A stretch of DNA of 64,000 nt from Gordonia heveisoli (lineage in GTDB: Bacteria; Actinomycetota; Actinomycetes; Mycobacteriales; Mycobacteriaceae), in contig NZ_JASXSH010000016.1 in assembly GCF_030315745.1 (NCBI RefSeq), forward strand, positions 46,393 to 110,392, given 5' to 3'. The notes beneath the pieces were generated by a model. It ran no database searches and was not told the DNA's origin. It was given only the letters and a program-made list of their open reading frames with translations. The position numbers were made by a program, and so were the translations under genes. Shown piece after piece: positions 1-8,585 of the stretch. Within the stretch, counting starts at the first letter, position 1, and every line of letters starts with the position of its first letter.

Positions 1-1128
1 TCGTCGAACAATGTCGCGGGCAACGTCCTGAACACCGAACGCTCCCTGCCCGCCGACCAGCAGCCCGAGTTGCCCGCGTCGCTGGAGTTGCCCGCCCCCA
101 ACAAGGGTCTTCCCGACGCCCGATTCTGGCCGACGTCCGATCCCCCGGTCACCTTCGTCGGCGACAACGTCGTCCGCGTCGGCGACGCCGAGGTCACCTT
201 CAACCCGGAGACCAAGGACGTCACCCACATCAAGAACAAGTACAAGTGGTTCTCCTACACGATCACGCTCGACACCGACGTCACGCTCCTCAAGTCGGAA
301 CAGGCGAAGACCCTCTTCGCCAACCAGGAGGCGATCCTCAACGACCTCGTCAGCGTTCCCGCTCCCGGACTCGTCCCCAGCGGCGGCGTGAACAGCGCGG
401 TGCGTCTGAACGCGGCAGGCTGCGACGGGCTGCGCTGCACGTGGAACGTGACCGCCAACGGCGCACAGACCGCCACCGGCTCGTCGACGGCGGGACATTT
501 CAACTTCGGTCTCACCGCCACCTACACCCTCAACGGCCGTCCGATCCCCGGAACCTGCAACCTCGTCCTGCGTGCCGACTTCGGCACTGTCGCACGCAAC
601 CGATGTGTCGTCAGCGTTCCCGGCGCAGGCACGGTCCGCATCATGCCGACCAACACCTATCTCGGTTTCCTCGACCAGTCCGCCGAGGAACTGCGCAAGT
701 ACCTCACCGAAACCGAGGAACGGACCAATTCGCGCAACGAGTTCGTCCGCACCGGTTACAAGAAACTCGACGCCGCGCTGTACGGGTCGATCAACGTGAA
801 TGTCCTGCCCAGCTTCATCGCCATCGACAAGGGCGGCTACCTCTTCGACGGCGTCAGCCCACGTGGATCGCTCACCATCACCTTCGCCAACGGCTACGCC
901 TCGCATGTCACCGGTGGCCGCTTCGACCCCAACTGGCCGGGCACCGACACCCTCAAACGCCAACTCGGCGAACAGGTCAAGGCGGCGAACGGAACCAAGG
1001 TGATCTACTTCGCCGCCGAACGTGACACCGCCACCGCGCTGCAGGCCATGGTGCGCGATGTCTACCCCTCGACCGAAGAGGACAAGTCACCGGTCCTGGT
1101 CGGCTACCAGCCGCCCTCGGCGAGCTGA
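1..1128 (+). CDS. Hypothetical cell-surface protein, 5' truncated
   Basis: The reading frame is open from the first base, so the true start lies outside the window and at least 375 residues are present. There is no recognisable catalytic motif. The visible part starts with a Pro/Ala-rich linker, then beta-rich sequence with four cysteines (AGCDGLRC, GTCNLV and NRCVV contexts) that could form two disulfides, suggesting an exported domain. A charged stretch (EELRKYLTETEERTNSRNEF) follows and the protein ends in a Pro/Ser tail. It converges with the membrane protein ending at 1150. I do not recognise the family. Secretion is inferred from composition and the cysteines, because the N-terminus is missing. 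Confidence 0.7.
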   Translation, partial: SSNNVAGNVLNTERSLPADQQPELPASLELPAPNKGLPDARFWPTSDPPVTFVGDNVVRVGDAEVTFNPETKDVTHIKNKYKWFSYTITLDTDVTLLKSEQAKTLFANQEAILNDLVSVPAPGLVPSGGVNSAVRLNAAGCDGLRCTWNVTANGAQTATGSSTAGHFNFGLTATYTLNGRPIPGTCNLVLRADFGTVARNRCVVSVPGAGTVRIMPTNTYLGFLDQSAEELRKYLTETEERTNSRNEFVRTGYKKLDAALYGSINVNVLPSFIAIDKGGYLFDGVSPRGSLTITFANGYASHVTGGRFDPNWPGTDTLKRQLGEQVKAANGTKVIYFAAERDTATALQAMVRDVYPSTEEDKSPVLVGYQPPSAS

Positions 1129-1149
1129 TCCATTCGCCAGCGGTCCGTT

Positions 1150-3054
1150 TCAGTTGCCGAACAGACCAGCCTGCACCACTTCGCCGACCCGACCCTGACC
1201 GGTGTGCATCGCGAGTCCGGGAGTGATCGGGGCCAGGTTGAGGTGGCGCCCCTGGCCACCGAGCTGGACGTAGACCATATGGAGTCCCGCCCGGACCGGG
1301 ACGCTGAGCGCGGCACCGCCGTCGAACCACATCCGCATTCGGCCATCCCGGTCGGCGCAATAGCTGAGCGCGATCGTCCACGGCCACCGGATCAGCGGCC
1401 CATCCAGCGAAAGCCGTGCGGGACCGGTCAGTTCGGGCCGATTACATGCTCCCGAACCCGCCGCGATGGTGCGTGCCGCGGTCACCGCCCCGGGAACCAG
1501 CCGCCCCGCGGTGTCCAGTACCCGCAGTTGATCTGTGACCACACCGAAGTCGGGCCGCGCACGCACCCGGCCGAAGGTCCGGCTGATCTGGTTGTACGGA
1601 TAGGCGATGGGTAGCAACACCTCCAGTGGCAGAGCCTGATCGAACATCGCGTGGCTGGTGTCCTCGGCGAGCGCAGCGGTCGCGGTATCGAGATAATCGC
1701 CGGTGGGGTTGTCTCGCCATGCCCGCCCGAAGGCGCTCAACGACACCGTCGACGACACGATCAGGGCACCCACCACAACCACACCCACCACAACCGGGCG
1801 CGTCCGCGCGGCCTGCCGCACATCCGTCGGAGGATCGGTGTCGTCAGCGGCCCCGAACGCGGCGTCGGTGCGCCCGGTCGGGGACCCGTCACCAGCCCCG
1901 GTCCGTCCCGGCGCGGCCAGCACCAGTGCGATCGCGATCGTCACCACCAGCGCCGTATCGGGCAGATAGCGCATGGTCTGCGCCAGTTCCAGGGCGGTAT
2001 TGCCGCTGGAGCGGTTCCACATCACCGGCACCTGCGCCAGCACCACATACGCCCCCAGCAGCCCGATCACCCACCCGGCTCCCTGGCGTCGGATCACCGC
2101 CCAGGCGGCCGCACCGGCGACGACGAGCCAGCCTGCGATCACCATCCACGTCGGTGCGATACCCATCGGCGGACTCGGATTCCAGCGGTCCCACTGCCAC
2201 GGACCACCGACCACCGACGGGACGACGGCGTCGTTGACCGACCGCCACATCAGCTGCGCGGTCTGCGACGCGGAGTGGATGCCGGCTGTCGCACCGGATA
2301 CCGACAGGAAAAGCACCGCCCAGATCGCGGCGAGCACGGCGAGCGCGGCCCACAGTGGCCGGGCCGACACCACCGCGGTGGCCAGCGGACTGATCCGATG
2401 GCGCACCCGCACCGGTACCCCGTCCGGGGCGTCGGATCCGCTGCTGAAACGCACCGCGAGCGTCGCCGCCGCCAACGCCACCGGCGCGATGTAGAGCGAC
2501 TTCTCGAAGAAGGTCAACGCGATCAGGAAGATGATCGCCGACCGGACCGCGATCACGCGCAGGCGTCGAGGATCCCGGGTGCGACAGGCCAGGACCGCAT
2601 CGCCGACGATCCAGGCCATCGCGGCCTGCATCGGCAGCGTGTTCAGCCCCGACGACCACCACACGAATGCCGGCATCGTCATCGGGTTGAACAGGTAGAA
2701 GGCGAAGACGAGCAACGCACCCGCCTCCGCGCGGGGCGCCAGAATACGGATCATCCGCCACACCGCCAGCGACGCGACCACCTGCCCGGCGATCAACGTC
2801 GCCGCTGGTAGCGCCCAGTTCAGCGGAGCGAGGATCGTTGTCACTCCGGCGGCGAGGAAGGCGGCAGGCATGAAGTGGCCGTCATGACTGTGCCCGAGGA
2901 AGTCCCACGACAACAGCCCGAACTCCGACGACCGGCCGATGAGAATGAGATCGTCCCAGTAGAAGCTGCCGGTGACCACCAGCCAGCCACGCATCGCCAG
3001 CGCCCCAACCATCAGCATCAGCGCGATCGCCGACACCCTCCGACTCTTGAGCAT
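1150..3054 (-). CDS. Multi-pass membrane protein, GT-C glycosyltransferase-like
   Basis: The 634-residue protein has a hydrophobic N-terminus followed by FYWDDLILIGR, an acidic pair in the first extracytoplasmic loop as in GT-C (lipid-phosphosugar-dependent) glycosyltransferases. About ten further membrane segments follow up to roughly residue 400, then a disordered Asp/Thr-rich loop, a last membrane helix (VVVGVVVVGALIVSSTVSL) and a C-terminal soluble domain of about 190 residues. In the family, such proteins transfer sugars from polyprenyl-phosphate donors to envelope glycans. The substrate cannot be read from the sequence. It is divergent from chorismate mutase with 74 bp between them. An O-antigen-ligase or mannosyltransferase-type role is inference only. 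Confidence 0.65.
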   Translation of the reverse strand: MLKSRRVSAIALMLMVGALAMRGWLVVTGSFYWDDLILIGRSSEFGLLSWDFLGHSHDGHFMPAAFLAAGVTTILAPLNWALPAATLIAGQVVASLAVWRMIRILAPRAEAGALLVFAFYLFNPMTMPAFVWWSSGLNTLPMQAAMAWIVGDAVLACRTRDPRRLRVIAVRSAIIFLIALTFFEKSLYIAPVALAAATLAVRFSSGSDAPDGVPVRVRHRISPLATAVVSARPLWAALAVLAAIWAVLFLSVSGATAGIHSASQTAQLMWRSVNDAVVPSVVGGPWQWDRWNPSPPMGIAPTWMVIAGWLVVAGAAAWAVIRRQGAGWVIGLLGAYVVLAQVPVMWNRSSGNTALELAQTMRYLPDTALVVTIAIALVLAAPGRTGAGDGSPTGRTDAAFGAADDTDPPTDVRQAARTRPVVVGVVVVGALIVSSTVSLSAFGRAWRDNPTGDYLDTATAALAEDTSHAMFDQALPLEVLLPIAYPYNQISRTFGRVRARPDFGVVTDQLRVLDTAGRLVPGAVTAARTIAAGSGACNRPELTGPARLSLDGPLIRWPWTIALSYCADRDGRMRMWFDGGAALSVPVRAGLHMVYVQLGGQGRHLNLAPITPGLAMHTGQGRVGEVVQAGLFGN

Positions 3055-3128
3055 GAGTCCATCCTCCCCGGGCGCACACGAGCCGGGTACATCCGGTCAC
3101 GTCAGCCGGGCGTGGCAAGATCAGCACC

Positions 3129-3494
3129 GTGACCGACGACAGCCCAACCAGCCGCGGCGACGACGACGAGCCCCAAAAGTCAGCCCCCGCGCCCTTCGAT
3201 CAGACGATCGACTTGGCGCACTACCAGCTGTCCTCCCAGGTCGACGCGCTGCCCGACGACATCGATGAACTGCGTCGCGAGATCGATCGCCTGGACGCGA
3301 TCATCCTCGGCGCGGTCAAGCGACGGTCGGCGGTGTCGAAGAAGATCGGCGCCGCGCGGATGGCGTCGGGCGGCACCCGGCTCGTGCACAGCCGCGAGGT
3401 CAAGGTCCTCGAACGTTTCGCCGACCTCGGACAAGAGGGCCACACCCTGGCGATGCTGCTGCTGCGGCTGGGACGCGGTCCGCTCGGCCGGTAG
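3129..3494 (+). CDS. Chorismate mutase, AroQ type
   Basis: This 121-residue protein would convert chorismate to prephenate, the branch to Phe and Tyr. An acidic, disordered N-terminus of about 40 residues precedes the AroQ helical domain: ELRREIDRLDAIILGAVKRR (helix 1, catalytic Arg and Lys), then SKKIGAAR. The C-terminus LLRLGRGPLGR matches the tail of the cytosolic mycobacterial enzyme (Rv0948c), in which the terminal segment mediates activation by complex formation with DAHP synthase. The GTG start is preceded by CAAGAT seven bases upstream, so the transcript may be leaderless. There is no signal peptide, which separates it from the secreted AroQ-gamma type. It lies 80 bp before pgi. Confidence 0.9.
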   Translation: MTDDSPTSRGDDDEPQKSAPAPFDQTIDLAHYQLSSQVDALPDDIDELRREIDRLDAIILGAVKRRSAVSKKIGAARMASGGTRLVHSREVKVLERFADLGQEGHTLAMLLLRLGRGPLGR

Positions 3495-3574
3495 CGCCGG
3501 CCACAGCACCGCACCCGGCGTATCGGACATCACAGCGTCGCACGGTTCGGGCTCAGCACATAGGGTGGTGAGTC

Positions 3575-5272
3575 ATGAGCAGCGATGTGGCGGGCGGCGA
3601 GTTCACGGCGAGCGATCACGAGGACATCACCGCCACGCAATCCTGGCAGGCGCTGGCTGCGCACCAGCCGCATGTGTACGCGATGCATCTGCGCGAGGTC
3701 TTTGCTGTCGACCCCGCCCGCGGGCATGAGCTGACCGTCGACGTCGGCGACCTACACATCGACTATTCCAAACATCGGGTGCTGCGCGAGACCCTGGAGT
3801 TGCTGGCCAGCCTGGCCCGCGAGGTCGGACTCGAGGACCGCCGCGACGACATGTTCGCCGGCGCGCACATCAACACCACGGAGAACCGGGCCGTACTGCA
3901 CACCGCCTTGCGGCTACCGGCCGATGCGACGCTCGTCGTCGACGGTCAGGATGTGGTCGCCGACGTACACGCCGTGCTGACCGCGATGGGCACCTTCACC
4001 GATCGGTTGCGCAGCGGAGAATGGAAGGGCCACACCGGGAAAGCGATCACCGACGTCGTCAACATCGGCATCGGCGGTTCCGATCTCGGCCCGGTCATGG
4101 TCTACGAGGCACTGCGCCACTACGCCGACGGCGGCATCCGCTGTCACTTCGTGTCCAACGTCGACCCGGCCGACCTGGTCGCCACCCTCGCCGACCTCGA
4201 TGCCGAGACAACACTGTTCATCATCGCGTCCAAGACCTTCACCACACTGGAGACCCTGACGAATGCGAGCGCTGCCCGCACCTGGCTGTTGCGGGCGCTC
4301 GGCGCAGACGCCGAAGCCGTGGCGAAACATTTTGTGGCAGTGAGCACCAACGCCGACGAGGTCTCGGCCTTCGGGATCGACACCACCAACATGTTCGGAT
4401 TCTGGGACTGGGTCGGGGGACGCTACTCCGTCGACTCGGCTATCGGGTTGTCGGTGATGGCCGCGATCGGCAAGGAACGCTTCGCCGAATTCCTCGACGG
4501 ATTCCGGATCGTCGACGAACATTTCCGCACCCAGCCACTGGAGCGCAATGCGCCGGTGATCCTCGGCCTGATCGGTCTCTGGTACTCCAACTTCTGGGAT
4601 GCGGCCACCCGCGCGGTACTTCCGTACGCCAACGACATGGGACGTTTCGCCGCTTACCTCCAGCAGCTCACGATGGAGTCGAACGGCAAGTCCGTCACCC
4701 AATCCGGCCATCACGTCACCACCGACACCGGCGAGGTGTTCTGGGGCGAACCGGGCACCAACGGACAGCACGCCTTCTACCAGTTGCTGCATCAGGGCAC
4801 GCGGATGATCCCGGCCGATTTCATCGGATTCGCCGAATCGACCGACGATCTGCCCACCGGAGCGGACGGGTCGGGTTCGATGCAGGATCTGCTGATGAGC
4901 AATTTCTTCGCGCAGACCAAGGTGCTCGCCTTCGGCAAGACGGCCGACGAGATCGCCGCCGAGGGCGTGCCGCCGAATGTGGTGGCGCACAAGGTGATGC
5001 CCGGAAATCGTCCGACCACCTCGATCCTCGCCCCCAAACTGACCCCGTCGGTACTCGGCCAGCTCATCGCACTCTACGAACACCAGGTCTTCGTCGAAGG
5101 CATGATCTGGGGTATCAATCCGTTCGATCAGTGGGGTGTCGAACTCGGCAAGACGCAGGCGAAGGAACTGCTCGGCGTCATCACCGATGCCGCGGCACCG
5201 TCGGCCGCCGACGACTCATCCACCGACGACCTGGTCCGCTGGTACCGCACGCACCGCGGCCGGGCGATCTAA
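3575..5272 (+). CDS. pgi: Glucose-6-phosphate isomerase
   Basis: This is a full-length (565 aa) cytoplasmic phosphoglucose isomerase interconverting glucose 6-phosphate and fructose 6-phosphate in glycolysis and gluconeogenesis. Family signatures are intact: GIGGSDLGP near residue 165 (phosphate binding), [24 protein letters not shown] near 369, and [18 protein letters not shown] near 391-407 carrying the catalytic region. The ATG at 3575 follows TAGGGT (3561-3566) by 8 nt, fitting a leaderless promoter; the GGTGAG inside this spacing could also act as a weak ribosome binding site. Only 5 bp separate its stop from the convergent gene ending at 5278, and I see no terminator hairpin in the gap. 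Confidence 0.98.
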   Translation: MSSDVAGGEFTASDHEDITATQSWQALAAHQPHVYAMHLREVFAVDPARGHELTVDVGDLHIDYSKHRVLRETLELLASLAREVGLEDRRDDMFAGAHINTTENRAVLHTALRLPADATLVVDGQDVVADVHAVLTAMGTFTDRLRSGEWKGHTGKAITDVVNIGIGGSDLGPVMVYEALRHYADGGIRCHFVSNVDPADLVATLADLDAETTLFIIASKTFTTLETLTNASAARTWLLRALGADAEAVAKHFVAVSTNADEVSAFGIDTTNMFGFWDWVGGRYSVDSAIGLSVMAAIGKERFAEFLDGFRIVDEHFRTQPLERNAPVILGLIGLWYSNFWDAATRAVLPYANDMGRFAAYLQQLTMESNGKSVTQSGHHVTTDTGEVFWGEPGTNGQHAFYQLLHQGTRMIPADFIGFAESTDDLPTGADGSGSMQDLLMSNFFAQTKVLAFGKTADEIAAEGVPPNVVAHKVMPGNRPTTSILAPKLTPSVLGQLIALYEHQVFVEGMIWGINPFDQWGVELGKTQAKELLGVITDAAAPSAADDSSTDDLVRWYRTHRGRAI

Positions 5273-5277
5273 GGATA

Positions 5278-5817
5278 TTATGTAGTGCCCCAGCGACTTT
5301 CGTCGAATACCTCGTCGGGAACCGCATCGCCGGGTTGCACACCCAGTTCGGCCATCCGTCCCATCAGCGCGGCCCCAACCGCGATGAACGTCAGCAGATC
5401 CTGCGTCTGCACCGAGCGCTCCGCCGCGTCACCGCCGAGGAACTCGTAGGTGGCCGGCGGCACACAGGAACCCATGTCGATGGCGCGGGTCCCGGTGGCC
5501 TCCCGCCACGCGTCGAAGCTCTCCACGTCGACGGCTTCGGCGATGGTTCCGTTACGGACCGCGACCAGCACCTCGTCGAAGGTGGCCAATTCCCCCGAAC
5601 TGCCGCTGGACGCGTCGAACCCGAAGACGACGTCATCGGCGAACTCCTCGTCGTCGGCGAGGGTGAAATACACGATCCCGCGCCAGTCCGAGCCGAGCGC
5701 CACCACGTCGGTCCGGCCGAAAACGTCGTCGAGAAGGTCGGCAACCTCCGCGCCACGCCGGTCGGAGAACAGCTGAAACGCACCGTTGGCCACCACTTGC
5801 CCCTGCTTGGTCGTCAC
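5278..5817 (-). CDS. Small acidic protein, possibly DUF1851/SMI1-like
   Basis: I choose the GTG at 5817 (179 aa; VTTKQGQ). The open frame continues to 6147, but that part is antisense to the lipoprotein gene. TAAGGT lies 7 nt before this GTG, consistent with a leaderless mRNA. The protein is strongly acidic with the order VVALGSDWRGIVYF, DDVVFGFD, then a helical region FDEVLVAVRNGTIAEAVDVE and DLLTFIAVGAALM. That order resembles the GAD/DUF1851 (Tdi1-like immunity) and SMI1/KNR4 folds, seen by shape only. No toxin or secretion gene sits beside it, so an immunity role is not supported by context. Function is unknown. Confidence 0.6.
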   Translation of the reverse strand: MTTKQGQVVANGAFQLFSDRRGAEVADLLDDVFGRTDVVALGSDWRGIVYFTLADDEEFADDVVFGFDASSGSSGELATFDEVLVAVRNGTIAEAVDVESFDAWREATGTRAIDMGSCVPPATYEFLGGDAAERSVQTQDLLTFIAVGAALMGRMAELGVQPGDAVPDEVFDESRWGTT

Positions 5818-5823
5818 ATCGGT

Positions 5824-5830
5824 TACCTTA
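5824..5830. promoter_or_regulatory. Overlapping divergent -10 boxes (bidirectional leaderless promoter)
   Basis: Only 19 bp separate the two divergent start codons (GTG 5817 on minus, GTG 5837 on plus). On the plus strand TACCTT (5824-5829) stands 7 nt before its GTG. On the minus strand TAAGGT (5830-5825) stands 7 nt before its GTG. The two hexamers share five base pairs, so both transcripts would start at about their own start codons and polymerase could serve only one direction at a time. This is read directly from the sequence; the promoter function is inferred. Confidence 0.6.
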
Positions 5831-5836
5831 CGCAGG

Positions 5837-6493
5837 GTGAGATGCGATCGTTGGTTCCGCCGGGCCGCCATCCTGTCCGCATGCGCCGGACTGGCCGTCA
5901 CACTCGGGGCATGTTCATCCGCCGACGATCCGGACGGCACCACTGCCAGACATGATCCGACGCCGGTACCGATGTCGGCGTCGGTGACCGTCGCCCCTGG
6001 TGCGCATCCACGCACCGACCCGGGTACGACGCTCGACTTCGGCGAGACGGCAACCCTTCCGGCCCAGGCCTTCACCGCCGGCGGCGCGCTCGCCCAGTTC
6101 ACCGTCACCGGGATCACCCCGGCCCGCGATGTCCCCGACACCGTCACCCACGGTGGTGAACCGTATTTCGTCTACGTGACCGTGACCTCGCTGGCAAGCC
6201 ATGCGTCGCCGGGTCCCGGCGTGGTCGGATTGGCGGGTTCCGCCGACGGCCGGGCACCCGCCCTGACCATCTCGCCGACGGTCGGGGTGCCCGGCTGTAC
6301 GGCCACCACCCCACCGGCGACGATGCGGCGCGGCGAGTCGTATGCGACCTGCCTACTGGCGATCGCCGAGACCGGCCAGGATCTACCGCAGGTCATTTAC
6401 TGGGCCGACACCACCGGTGACGACGCGCTCGACTATCAGCGGGCGCCGGTCGTCTGGCGTGCGCCGACTCCACCAGCGCCCCCGACCTCGTAG
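5837..6493 (+). CDS. Putative lipoprotein, DUF4352-like
   Basis: The 218-residue protein starting at GTG 5837 has a lipoprotein signal: Arg-rich n-region (RCDRWFRR), hydrophobic core AAILSACAGLAVT and lipobox LGAC with Cys at about residue 27. Acylation and attachment to the outer face of the membrane are expected. A Thr/Pro-rich linker precedes a beta-rich domain (FTVTGITPARDV, YFVYVTVTSL, GCTATTP, YATCLL) with two cysteines, similar in outline to DUF4352/telokin-like Ig domains. There is no ribosome binding site; the start is chosen from the TACCTT box 7 nt upstream. Longer starts at 5786 would run antisense into the neighbouring gene. The specific role is unknown. Confidence 0.75.
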   Translation: MRCDRWFRRAAILSACAGLAVTLGACSSADDPDGTTARHDPTPVPMSASVTVAPGAHPRTDPGTTLDFGETATLPAQAFTAGGALAQFTVTGITPARDVPDTVTHGGEPYFVYVTVTSLASHASPGPGVVGLAGSADGRAPALTISPTVGVPGCTATTPPATMRRGESYATCLLAIAETGQDLPQVIYWADTTGDDALDYQRAPVVWRAPTPPAPPTS

Positions 6494-6520
6494 CCCACCC
6501 CGACCCGACCGCCACCCCAC

Positions 6521-6742
6521 CCGAAACTAGGGGACGAACATTCCTCCCCCACTTTCGCGTTCATCCCCCAACTACAACTAGCCGAACAACCCACACCTAG
6601 GGGACGAACTCGTCCCCTACTTTCAGGACCCACCCCGCCCGAAACTAGGGGACGAACATTCCTCCCCCACTTTCACGTTCATCCCCCAACTACAACTAGC
6701 CGAACAACCCACACCTAGGGGACGAACTCGTCCCCTACTTTC
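6521..6742. repeat. Two tandem copies of a 104-bp hairpin-bearing element
   Basis: Copy 1 spans 6521-6624 and copy 2 spans 6639-6742, at a period of 118 bp, differing by a single base by eye (CTTTCGCG versus CTTTCACG). Each copy contains a perfect hairpin with 10-bp arms (TAGGGGACGA and its complement around a 2-nt loop) at 6598-6619 and 6716-6737, followed by CTTTC. A weaker partner (GGGGACGA ... CCCCC) lies at the left end of each copy. It sits between the 3' ends of two convergent genes, so transcription termination for both strands is the obvious role. Confidence 0.85.
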
Positions 6743-6752
6743 GGCCGGGGGG

Positions 6753-7496
6753 CTAGGTGAGGCGCCGGGAGATCGCCGGCGGGAGGTGACGTAAGGCCGC
6801 CGCGATCGGCAACCAAGGCCAGGCGGGCACCGGCGCCCACGACTTCTCCGCCTCGATCGCCTTGACCATCGCGTCCACCCCGACGTCGGTCCCGGCCATC
6901 AGCGAAGTCTTCACCCCACGATTGATGTCGGTCTCGATGTAGCCGGGCAGGATCACCGACACGGTGATCGGTGACTTCGCGAACTCGGTCTGCAACCCTT
7001 CCCCGAGCGCCGACAGACCTGCCTTCGACGCTGAATACGCGGCCTGTGCCTTCGGCAGCCCCCGGATCGAACTCATCGAGCTGATCAGCACCAGGTGACC
7101 GGAGTTCTGCTCGCGGAAGATCTCCAGCGCGGCCTCGATCTGCGCGAGCGCACCGATCAGGTTGGTTTGGATGGTCTCGATGTTGGCGTGTGCCTTACCA
7201 GTTCCCAGCGGGGCTCCCTTGCCCAGGCCCGCGTTGACGATGACGCGGTCGAGACCGCCCAGCTCGTCGCGGAGCCTGCCGAAGGCGACCGGGACGGCGT
7301 CGGTGTCGGTGACGTCGAGTGCGGCGAGGGCGACCTGTGCAGCCGACGGACGCAGTTCGGCGGCCAGTTCCTCCAGACGTTCGACGCGCCGCGCGGCCAG
7401 CGCCAGGGAACGACCCTGCGCGGCGAACCGGCGGGCCATCCCCTCGCCCAGTCCGGAGCTGGCACCGGTGATCAGGATCTTGTCTCGCGTCCGCAT
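6753..7496 (-). CDS. SDR family oxidoreductase
   Basis: The 247-residue classical short-chain dehydrogenase has the cofactor motif TGASSGLG at residues 10-17, the NAG motif (VIVNAGLG) near 90, catalytic Ser in LISSMSS near 138, and YSASK near 153. A basic residue pair (AARRVERL) after beta-2 favours NADP(H). The hydrophobic C-terminal segment (WAPVPAWPWLPIAAALRHLPP) suggests membrane association or a lipid-like substrate. From memory it resembles the SDR next to pgi in M. tuberculosis (Rv0945). The substrate cannot be told from the sequence. Confidence 0.9.
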   Translation of the reverse strand: MRTRDKILITGASSGLGEGMARRFAAQGRSLALAARRVERLEELAAELRPSAAQVALAALDVTDTDAVPVAFGRLRDELGGLDRVIVNAGLGKGAPLGTGKAHANIETIQTNLIGALAQIEAALEIFREQNSGHLVLISSMSSIRGLPKAQAAYSASKAGLSALGEGLQTEFAKSPITVSVILPGYIETDINRGVKTSLMAGTDVGVDAMVKAIEAEKSWAPVPAWPWLPIAAALRHLPPAISRRLT

Positions 7497-7529
7497 GGCG
7501 GACAGCCTACTGGGCCGCGAATCGGCCCG

Positions 7530-8585
7530 TCACGCCGTCCAAGCCGTCAGTCGGAGTGCGTCGATGAGGGTGTCGGTCGACTCGGCGTCGCCGACGGTGA
7601 GCCGCAGCCCGTACTTCCCGCATCGCTTGCCGATCACCCCGACGCTGGCCAGCAGTCGCCCGACCTGCAGGCCGTCGTCGCCGGGTAGGAACACGAAGTT
7701 GCCCTGCCCGGGCAGCGGCGGCGATCCGATCTCGGTCAGTCGTCGTGCCAATCGATCACGTTCGGCGCGAATCGCTTTGACGCGTTCATCCAATTCCGCG
7801 CGGGCGGCCAGAGCCACCGGGACCGCGGCGGTGGCCGCGGGGGCGATCCCGAACGGGATCTCCCAGGTCCGCAGTGCCGCCGCGATCACCGGGTCGGCGA
7901 TCGCGTAGCCCACGCGCAACGCCGCCAGGCCGTAGGCCTTCGAGAATGTGCGTATCGCGATCAGATTCCGATGGCGGCGCAACAGTGCCACCACGTCGAT
8001 CGGATCGTCGCAGAACTCCCGGTACGCCTCGTCGAAGAGCACCGGCACGCTCGGCGGCACGTCGTCGAGGAAGTCCCGCAGCTCGACGTCGGCGATCACC
8101 GCCCCGGTCGGATTGTGCGGCGAACACAGGACCACCGCCGCGGTATCCGGCCCGACGGACCGTGCGAGCCCGTCGAGATCGACGCCCCCGGCGGGGGTGA
8201 GTGCGACCTCAGCCACTCCCATCCGCAGCATCCCGGCCAGGATCGGATAACCGTCGAAGGTCGGGATCGCAGTCGCCAGCTCTGGAACCTCGACGCCGCG
8301 GGCGCGCGCACGCCGCCGTGCCTCGGACAGAATCATCCCGGCTACGCCGGTCGCACCGGCCCCGATGCTCAGCCAGTGCGCCGGCAACCCGAGATGTGCG
8401 GCGATCATCTCGCGCAGCCGATCCGGCAGGAAGTCGGGGTAGCGGTTGACCCGGCTGATGTCGCTTGCCAGTGCGTCCTCGACCGCGGGCAGCGGCCCGA
8501 ACGGGGATTCGTTGAGATCCAACCGGATCCGGCGATCGCGGGTTCGGGAAGGGGTGACCGCTTGCGGCGGGACCAGCAACGTCAT
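7530..8585 (-). CDS. HisC-like PLP aminotransferase (fold type I)
   Basis: The 351-residue class I/II aminotransferase resembles histidinol-phosphate aminotransferase. Visible features are LDLNESPFGP at the N-terminus, SIGAGATGVAGMI (PLP phosphate contact), CSPHNPTGAV with the pyridine-stacking region, LFDEAYREF with the PLP Asp, FSKAYGLAALRVGY with the Schiff-base Lys near residue 215, and the C-terminal GLRLTVG Arg. ATG 8585 overlaps the stop of the ketoacyl synthase gene (ATGA), so it is translationally coupled and is the last gene of a four-gene operon. No his genes are nearby, so a role in amination of the operon's ketone or keto-acid product is more likely than histidine synthesis; that is inference. 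Confidence 0.85.
   Translation of the reverse strand: MTLLVPPQAVTPSRTRDRRIRLDLNESPFGPLPAVEDALASDISRVNRYPDFLPDRLREMIAAHLGLPAHWLSIGAGATGVAGMILSEARRRARARGVEVPELATAIPTFDGYPILAGMLRMGVAEVALTPAGGVDLDGLARSVGPDTAAVVLCSPHNPTGAVIADVELRDFLDDVPPSVPVLFDEAYREFCDDPIDVVALLRRHRNLIAIRTFSKAYGLAALRVGYAIADPVIAAALRTWEIPFGIAPAATAAVPVALAARAELDERVKAIRAERDRLARRLTEIGSPPLPGQGNFVFLPGDDGLQVGRLLASVGVIGKRCGKYGLRLTVGDAESTDTLIDALRLTAWTA

Noticed and set aside
1150..3054. Specific mannosyl- or arabinosyltransferase assignment
   Set aside because: The WDD-type loop supports a GT-C-like fold only; no signature residues or neighbours define the sugar.
4021..5955. Long second-frame reading over pgi
   Set aside because: Arg/His/Pro-rich shadow of a clear glycolytic gene.
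6521..6742. CRISPR array
   Set aside because: Only two units of 104 bp with a 14-bp gap and no cas genes; the internal palindromes fit a hairpin repeat.
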